Shown here one piece after another: positions 34,688 through 39,828 of a DNA stretch of 39,828 nucleotides. The stretch's first letter is position 1. Each line of letters opens with the position of its first letter. The stretch comes from Syntrophomonadaceae bacterium (lineage in GTDB: Bacteria > Bacillota > Syntrophomonadia > Syntrophomonadales > Syntrophomonadaceae), in assembly GCA_014360155.1 (NCBI GenBank), contig JACIYB010000005.1, positions 1 to 39,828 on the forward strand. Direction: 5' to 3'. A program made the translations under genes and the position numbers. The notes beneath the pieces were generated by a model. The model made no database searches. It was given only the letters and a program-made list of their open reading frames with translations, and was not told the origin of the DNA.

Positions 34688-35791
34688 TTAAAGCTGGCCT
34701 ATTGCCTTCTCAAGCTCTAATAAATTGGGGCATGCGAAAGATTTATCACAGTATTTGATATACTCATACATTCTGCTGTCGCCGCTGCCCCAAATTTCCT
34801 TGGGTTCCGGATTGAACCAATAAATTCTTCTCACCTGACCTTTTATCTTTTTCAAAACCCAGCTTTCATCGGCGAACCAGTTATTGCGGGCATCTCCAAA
34901 AATAAGCACTGTTGTCTTGTGAGACAAGCAGCCGGGATATCGATCTAAGAAAGTCCTGAAAACAAAGCCGTAGTCGCTGTACCCGCTAACACCAACCACT
35001 TTGGCGTTTTTAAAGATGTGAGAACGGAGATTGAGGGGATTGCCTTTCTGCAGCAGATGTGTGATTTCGTCGATCTCGTCAATAAAAGCAAAAGTGCGGA
35101 TCTGGCGAAAGAAATTCTCCAAGGCAGCTAGCAATGCCAGGGCGAAATTGCTGAAGTTCATCACTGAACTGGAGACATCACAAAGGATCAAAATGACAGG
35201 TCTCTCCCTTACTTTTTTAGAGGTAATAATATCAACCGGGATTCCTCCAGTAGCCATACTGCGGCGTATAGTACCCCTGTAGTTGATATTGCTCCGATCA
35301 TTACGCTTCCTTTTTTTTATCATTTTTGCTGCCAATCGCCTGGCTATTAGGGGAAAAAGGGCTTCCATCCTGCGTATATCTTCCAGGTTAGCCTCGCTGA
35401 ATTCCTGTTCCAGCGGGTTTTTTCTTCCCCGGGAAGGCTGTGACGAGCTGCCTCGATTCTGGGGCAGCCCGACCGGCAGCTGGTTCTCTCCCCCGACCGG
35501 ATCCTCCGCTGTATTAACCGTTTTTATTAACTGGTGTAATTGTTCTTTAGGTTTCGGGTTAGACATACTAAAATCGAACTCGAAATATCTACTGTATACC
35601 TCGTCAAAAATAGCTTGATAGCTGTGTTCTTTTACCAGGGTCGTTAACAGCGCAGTATAAAACTGTTCTTTTTTCAGCCAGTTCACATACAGCAGTGCTT
35701 GACAACAGTCCATAGCTTGGCTAGGCGTTACCTGTACCCCTTCATGGCGCAGCTCTTCAAAAAACTGCAGCAGGCTGTTAAAAAAAGTCAT
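34688..35791 (-). CDS. CoxE-type VWA domain protein
   Basis: A protein of 367 residues from the ATG at 35791, seven bases after AGGAGGAG; the frame is open to a TTG at 35809, which would place the ribosome site inside the gene. A central low-complexity stretch (PQNRGSSSQPSRGR) separates an N-terminal helical part from the C-terminal CoxE/VWA domain, which carries the MIDAS motif DVSSS near residue 205 (ILILCDVSSSVMNFS). Such proteins work with a MoxR-type ATPase, encoded here just upstream, in metallo-enzyme maturation such as CO dehydrogenase CoxDE. No target enzyme is in the window. Confidence 0.88.
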   Translation of the reverse strand: MTFFNSLLQFFEELRHEGVQVTPSQAMDCCQALLYVNWLKKEQFYTALLTTLVKEHSYQAIFDEVYSRYFEFDFSMSNPKPKEQLHQLIKTVNTAEDPVGGENQLPVGLPQNRGSSSQPSRGRKNPLEQEFSEANLEDIRRMEALFPLIARRLAAKMIKKRKRNDRSNINYRGTIRRSMATGGIPVDIITSKKVRERPVILILCDVSSSVMNFSNFALALLAALENFFRQIRTFAFIDEIDEITHLLQKGNPLNLRSHIFKNAKVVGVSGYSDYGFVFRTFLDRYPGCLSHKTTVLIFGDARNNWFADESWVLKKIKGQVRRIYWFNPEPKEIWGSGDSRMYEYIKYCDKSFACPNLLELEKAIGQL

Positions 35792-35805
35792 TGCTGGTCT
35801 CCTCC

Positions 35806-36690
35806 TCAATTAGGAGCAATAAAATAGAGATCTTGCCGGTGGCGCAATATTGATTCCAGTTTTTGGATGTCATCGTGGTGCTTTATTAATATATTAAGCG
35901 TCTGTAACGCAGTATCTACATCCAGGTCTTCCTTACCCATCCATATTAGAGAAGCTGCCCAGTCAATGCTTTCGGCTATGCTGGGAGCTTTCTTCAATTC
36001 CACCCCCCGAATACGATGTACTATGAGGGGAATTTTTTGCGCCAACTGCTCCGGTATACCCGGTATTTTAAGCCGCAGTATCTGTTCTTCCCTCTCAATG
36101 GAAGGGAAATCCAGGTATAAATACAAACAGCGCCTCTTAAGTGCTTCTGACAGTTCCCGGCTGGCATTTGATGTGAGGAATACATGGGGGATATGGTGAG
36201 CTTTAACCGTTCCCAGTTCTGGAATGGTGACTTGAAAATCCGACAGGAGTTCCAGCAGCATAGCTTCAAACTCAAAGTCGACCTTATCGATTTCATCGAC
36301 TAAAAGAACTGTAGGAGTAGCAGAAGTAATACTTTTAAGCAAAGGGCGACTCAGCAAAAAAGAATCAGAAAAAATTTCCTCTTCCACATGTTCCAAATCA
36401 ATCTGCTGATTGGCAATGGCCTGGATATGCAGCAACTGACGCTTGTAATTCCATTCATACAGGGCTTTTGATTCGTCAATACCCTCATAGCACTGGAGCC
36501 TGATTAGAGGAAGGCTGCTCATAGCAGCGAAAGCCTGGGCAATAGCTGTTTTGCCTACCCCTGCCGGGCCTTCTATCAGTACCGGTTTTTGCATGGCTTT
36601 AGCCAGAAACAACACGGTAGCGGTTTTATCATCACATATATATCCTGCCTGATACATACCCTCTTTTATTTCAGCGACATTGCTATTCAT
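35806..36690 (-). CDS. MoxR/CoxD-family AAA+ ATPase
   Basis: A protein of 294 residues from the ATG at 36690 (MNSNVAEI), which overlaps the padR stop by eight bases and has AGGGA five bases ahead. Walker A is GPAGVGKT at 41-48, Walker B VLLVDEID at 128-135, and LTSNASRELSEALKRRC is sensor 1/arginine-finger sequence. It pairs with the CoxE-type VWA protein, whose start is 15 bases after its stop. Typical MoxR-VWA pairs insert metals or remodel a partner enzyme. Confidence 0.9.
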   Translation of the reverse strand: MNSNVAEIKEGMYQAGYICDDKTATVLFLAKAMQKPVLIEGPAGVGKTAIAQAFAAMSSLPLIRLQCYEGIDESKALYEWNYKRQLLHIQAIANQQIDLEHVEEEIFSDSFLLSRPLLKSITSATPTVLLVDEIDKVDFEFEAMLLELLSDFQVTIPELGTVKAHHIPHVFLTSNASRELSEALKRRCLYLYLDFPSIEREEQILRLKIPGIPEQLAQKIPLIVHRIRGVELKKAPSIAESIDWAASLIWMGKEDLDVDTALQTLNILIKHHDDIQKLESILRHRQDLYFIAPN

Positions 36691-37243
36691 GCTTTTCCCT
36701 ATCCCCTTCCAATTCATCTTGCAAATCCTGCAGCCAGCGAATACGGATCTTTTCTACTTCAATCCCGTATTCTACAATTTTGACCCGGTAATGATCCACT
36801 TTTCTGCTGTGCATATCGTCTCTCGCCTTTTGGAACCGCTCCAGTCTTTTTTGACATATCCTAAGCTGGTTTTTCAACTTGGAACGAATCTTTTCCGGAC
36901 TGAGGTATTTGAAATAATTGACTTTAGAGAGAAAAGGATACTGCTTAAAGAAATCAAATTTGGCTGGGTCAGTTTCGTCAGTCCATGAATCCAGCCAGTT
37001 AAAAAATTCTTTTTCCCCTGCGGGTGTTATATAAATAATTTTCTGATTGGGAAGGTTTTGCTGCATGTTGATTTTCTTTTTTATCAATTGCTCCTGTTCC
37101 ATCTTTTGCAGCACAGAATACAGTCTGCCTTCGTTAACCTGTTGGTTGATGGGAACAAAATCAGAAAACATTTTTTTCATCATATCGTAGCCATAGCTGG
37201 GGAAATCCAGCAAAAACCCGAGGATATCATGCCTGAAACCCAA
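36683..37243 (-). CDS. PadR-family transcriptional regulator
   Basis: A 186-residue protein with the PadR winged helix at 1-75: ILGFLLDFPSYGYDMMKKM and the block VNEGRLYSVLQKMEQEQLI, followed by a two-helix C-terminal dimerisation region. Translation starts at TTG 37243 with a GAGAGG site ahead. It is the first gene of the moxR-coxE cluster and probably its local repressor. An inverted repeat sits upstream. Confidence 0.9.
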   Translation of the reverse strand: MGFRHDILGFLLDFPSYGYDMMKKMFSDFVPINQQVNEGRLYSVLQKMEQEQLIKKKINMQQNLPNQKIIYITPAGEKEFFNWLDSWTDETDPAKFDFFKQYPFLSKVNYFKYLSPEKIRSKLKNQLRICQKRLERFQKARDDMHSRKVDHYRVKIVEYGIEVEKIRIRWLQDLQDELEGDREKHE

Positions 37244-37264
37244 ATCGGCGCCTCTCCCTCTCTT

Positions 37265-37284
37265 TTAATATACATTAATATTAA
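37265..37284. promoter_or_regulatory. Inverted repeat, candidate PadR operator
   Basis: TTAATAT, six bases, ATATTAA: a perfect 7-bp inverted repeat 22 bases before the padR start. The region is AT-rich, so chance is possible; position is the main argument. Confidence 0.45.
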
Positions 37285-37378
37285 GGTATAAAGCAAAAAA
37301 AATGCAATACTTACCGCCAAGCACAGTTCCACCAAATAATTGGAACTTACATTCGTGCTTCGCGTTTACAGTGTTCAT

Positions 37379-37561
37379 CTATAAGTAATTTACAAAATCA
37401 TGCGTACAATCCCAGCAGAGGCCGAGAGCTCTCAAGCATTTTGGACAGAGGTGCTCGTAATTGAAATCGATACATATTGACAGGCATTGGTTGCAGATAG
37501 GAGTATAACACAAGATACACTTGTCTACAGTTTTTTCCCCTGGGTGGAACCTGCATTCCAT
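37379..37561 (-). CDS. B-box-like zinc-binding small protein
   Basis: A 60-residue protein with ten cysteines and three histidines: Cys3, His6, Cys15, Cys18, Cys23, Cys26, Cys30, His37, Cys39, Cys42, Cys49, Cys52 and His54. The CxxHP-CxxC-CxxC-CxxC order is that of B-box-type zinc fingers, which in bacteria usually precede a membrane domain; here the protein ends after the finger. GAGGAGG precedes the ATG, and a TATACT-like -10 lies about 25 bases upstream. Function unknown. Confidence 0.75.
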   Translation of the reverse strand: MECRFHPGEKTVDKCILCYTPICNQCLSICIDFNYEHLCPKCLRALGLCWDCTHDFVNYL

Positions 37562-37754
37562 ATTCCGTATACCTCCTCAAAGTAGTATACCTATACAATA
37601 ACCCATATGATTAAACCTGACAACAGCTAATAATAATGTTGTAAAATCAAAAAACCGGGTATTCCTTTACTGGCAATTTTATAATATAATCCGGGTATAT
37701 CCGGTAAATTCCTGGAGTTCTTTTTGGTATACTGGTATATGGTGATGTTAAACA

Positions 37755-38756
37755 ATGAGCAGCATCAGGCAAAAACCAAAATTCCGGAAAATATATCCCA
37801 ATATTTTTAGGGTAAGCCTTCCCCTCCCGGGCGCAAGTCCTGGGCCTGTTAATGTTTATCTTTTTAAAGGAGAAAAAAACGTTCTACTGGACACCGGCCC
37901 CAAACAGACAGTTAATCTGCTGGAGGGAGCCCTTGCAGAAATCGGTTGTCCTGTTTCTGCTGTCAGCAGCATAATATTGACCCACGGACATCCAGACCAT
38001 TACGGCGGCGCGTATAAACTCAGCCAACAGTCGGGAGCAGAAGTTAAAGCACACGAAGATGACAAAAGGGCCGTAGAGACAGGGTGGGATGTCCCTGTCG
38101 CAAAAATCTGGAAGTTTCTTCGAGTAATGGGGGTTCCTCTTCACTTTCGAATTGCTAGTTTGGTCGCCGGTTTTCTTCTGAACCAGATGGTTGACAGATG
38201 CCGGATAAGTCACACACTGTGTGACGGAGAAAAAGTATCTATGGGCAGCTATACCGGGACAGTAATCAGCACTCCCGGTCATTCAAGAGGTTCCATCTGC
38301 ATTTACCTTGAGGAGGAAGGAGTGCTTTTTTCAGGAGACCACATTTTAGAACACATATCACCCAATCCCATTGTTATGCTGGACAACTTCAATTCTCTGC
38401 CTAAAAGACAGAGCCAAATAGAGTTCTATTCTTCTATAGACAGAATCAAACGGCTAAACCCCCGCATGATATATCCAGGCCATGGCCGGGAAATCACGGA
38501 CTTGTTGCCTGTTATCGAAAAGTACCGGAGCCGGTTTGAAGAAAGGCAGGAAGAGATTTACAGTATTGTGTCTTCCAGAGACTGCACCGCTTATGAAATA
38601 GCAAAACAGGTGTTTCCTAATTTGAGCAGTATAATGTTTTTCCTCGACATCTTTCTTTCCGTCTCTGAGGTTTTTACCCACCTGCAAGTCCTGGAAAAAG
38701 ATAAAAAGGTTGTTTTTTGTTTTAAAAATGGGCGCCTTTTTCCCAGGGCGATTTGA
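37755..38756 (+). CDS. MBL-fold metallo-hydrolase
   Basis: A 333-residue metallo-beta-lactamase-fold protein: the metal motif THGHPDH (His77, His79, Asp81, His82), then TPGHSRGSI, FSGDHIL and YPGHGREI in the expected order. The C-terminal ~75 residues form a winged-helix-like tail as in LACTB2-type hydrolases. It is cytoplasmic. The substrate is not defined. It stands alone, with the insertion-sequence remnant downstream on the other strand. Confidence 0.9.
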   Translation: MSSIRQKPKFRKIYPNIFRVSLPLPGASPGPVNVYLFKGEKNVLLDTGPKQTVNLLEGALAEIGCPVSAVSSIILTHGHPDHYGGAYKLSQQSGAEVKAHEDDKRAVETGWDVPVAKIWKFLRVMGVPLHFRIASLVAGFLLNQMVDRCRISHTLCDGEKVSMGSYTGTVISTPGHSRGSICIYLEEEGVLFSGDHILEHISPNPIVMLDNFNSLPKRQSQIEFYSSIDRIKRLNPRMIYPGHGREITDLLPVIEKYRSRFEERQEEIYSIVSSRDCTAYEIAKQVFPNLSSIMFFLDIFLSVSEVFTHLQVLEKDKKVVFCFKNGRLFPRAI

Positions 38757-38968
38757 TTTGTTTGCTATAATAAAAGAGAGATGAGCATAATTAATTAATT
38801 AATTTTTAAAAGCAAGAGAGAAAATGGTAATTATTCGCAAGGTTAAGAGAAAGGAAATAAATAAAATTGGAAATTAGGTTAGGTGAGAAATTCAAAAAGG
38901 ACATATAACCCCTACGGTAAAAGAAGTATTTTTCAAAAAAATAATCTTTTATATATAATAATTTGTAT

Positions 38969-39828
38969 CTAAGCAACAGCTTTAAAACCTGCCAAAGATT
39001 TGGCTTTATCTGCTTGATTATTCCTGATAGCGGCGATGGCAAGAGTTAACAAACAAATATGTCCTATAGTATTCAGATTAGTTATTGAAGCCATATTTCT
39101 GGCAGATGCCTTTTCTAAATTAAGGTTTTTCCAGCGGGAGTTGTATCTTTCCGATTCAGTTCTTAGAGCATAAATTTGCTTAAAAAAGATGGATTCCCGG
39201 TTAATGGAAGAGCGATAATCATCAGTAATAGTTATATACTTAGTACATCCGCGATGTTTCTTGCCATTAAAGTAATTAGGATGCTTACAGGGACACAAAC
39301 TATCATCTTTTGAGTATTTAAAAGGGCATGAATACTTTTGCTTAGTTCGATTTTCAAGATATTGCTTGCCATCTTTATGCATTGCTAGGCCAGCATCGCA
39401 AAGAACGCGTCCATCTGGCAGGGTATCATGGTTTTTAGAATTTCTGGTATTCAGGGGTATAAAAGCATGGCCATTAAGCTCATGGCGGATATAGTTATGA
39501 ATAGCCTTTGTATCATAGCCTTTATCAGCGATGAAATAAGTTTCCTCTAACGGAAACCATTCATTAGTTTTACTGAGGATATCAATAGCTACAGATGAAT
39601 CTGCAACATCAGCAGTAGTAGTAATTTCAGCTATAGGTAAACCAGAAATAGCATCTGTAAGAACATGATTCTTATACCCCCAGTAAAAATCATACTTTTT
39701 GTTGTTGTGGGCATTGCTGGCGGTATGAACACCTAATTTACAGTCCTTATCAGATTTAGGGGGATTTGATTTACTGAATCTATTTTTAGCAAAAGACTTG
39801 GGATTGTTTAATTTGGTATTGGCATGGA
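38969..39828 (-). mobile_element. DDE transposase of an insertion sequence (cut by window end)
   Basis: The minus-strand frame is open without a stop from the window end to 38969, giving at least the last 286 residues of a DDE transposase. Visible are GYKNHVLTDAISGLPIAEITTTADVADS (second half of the catalytic core), ETYFIADKGYDTKAI (second Asp region), FIPLN, and a Cys-rich stretch (CPFKYSKDDSLCPCKHP). The fold belongs to the IS4/IS5/IS1182-type group; the exact family is uncertain. No intact terminal repeat was found in the 212 AT-rich bases between it and the MBL gene (38757-38968). Confidence 0.82.

Noticed and set aside
38757-38968. Terminal inverted repeat of the insertion sequence
   Set aside because: The stretch is AT-rich with several short repeats (TTAATTAATTAATT), but without the other end in the window no terminal repeat can be recognised.
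1-39828. CRISPR array, prophage or restriction system
   Set aside because: No regularly spaced repeats, phage structural genes or methyltransferase/nuclease pairs were seen. The only mobile DNA is the MITE-like family and the partial insertion sequence.

Overview
The window looks like the chromosome of an anaerobic, spore-forming, low-to-moderate GC Firmicute of the Clostridia (Peptococcaceae or Syntrophomonadaceae type). The reasons are two tandem YheC/YheD spore-coat-type ATP-grasp genes, a complete anaerobic (early cobalt insertion) B12 corrin-ring operon, the futalosine route to menaquinone, a BcrAD/BadFG-type ATPase under a sigma-54 promoter, and the overall gene style. Lineage is inferred from gene content only.

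Layout. 0-6.1 kb: HtrA protease, two YheC/YheD paralogues, a DUF523 protein and a PP-loop ATPase. Three copies of a short palindromic, MITE-like repeat lie here. 6.1-9.5 kb: SGNH hydrolase and a UPF0182 membrane-protein gene broken by a 7-bp tandem duplication. 9.5-13.5 kb: a tight operon mqnE-mqnA-mqnC plus an MTAP-family nucleoside phosphorylase, behind an extended -10 promoter. 13.5-16.4 kb: an ABC-class predicted ATPase and D-Ala-D-Ala ligase, separated by a structured, unexplained intergenic region. 16.6-18.5 kb: an unknown 180-residue protein, a 35-residue membrane peptide, tRNA-Trp, and an HTH-Uma2 nuclease-fold protein whose promoter carries a 13-bp direct repeat.

18.5-21.5 kb is a decaying island. 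It holds a radical SAM C-terminal fragment, a consensus sigma-54 promoter, a wrecked small ORF, a BcrAD/BadFG-type ATPase whose only fitting start is CTG, and a YkvI-type membrane gene fused by deletion to the C-terminal half of a sigma-54 activator.

21.8-31.6 kb is the B12 operon on the minus strand: cobalamin riboswitch, terminator, then cbiD, cbiET, cbiL, cbiF, cbiG, cbiH, cbiJ, cbiX-cbiC fusion, cbiA. Together these cover every corrin-ring step from sirohydrochlorin to cobyrinic acid a,c-diamide.

31.7-39.8 kb: a headless MFS transporter remnant; a protein combining an unassigned N-terminal region, an ADP-ribosyltransferase-like segment and an HD phosphohydrolase domain (the most novel protein here); a PadR - MoxR ATPase - CoxE-type VWA - flavin split-barrel - thioesterase cluster; a B-box-like zinc peptide; an MBL-fold hydrolase; and the 3' part of an insertion sequence running off the window end. 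No CRISPR array and no rRNA were seen.
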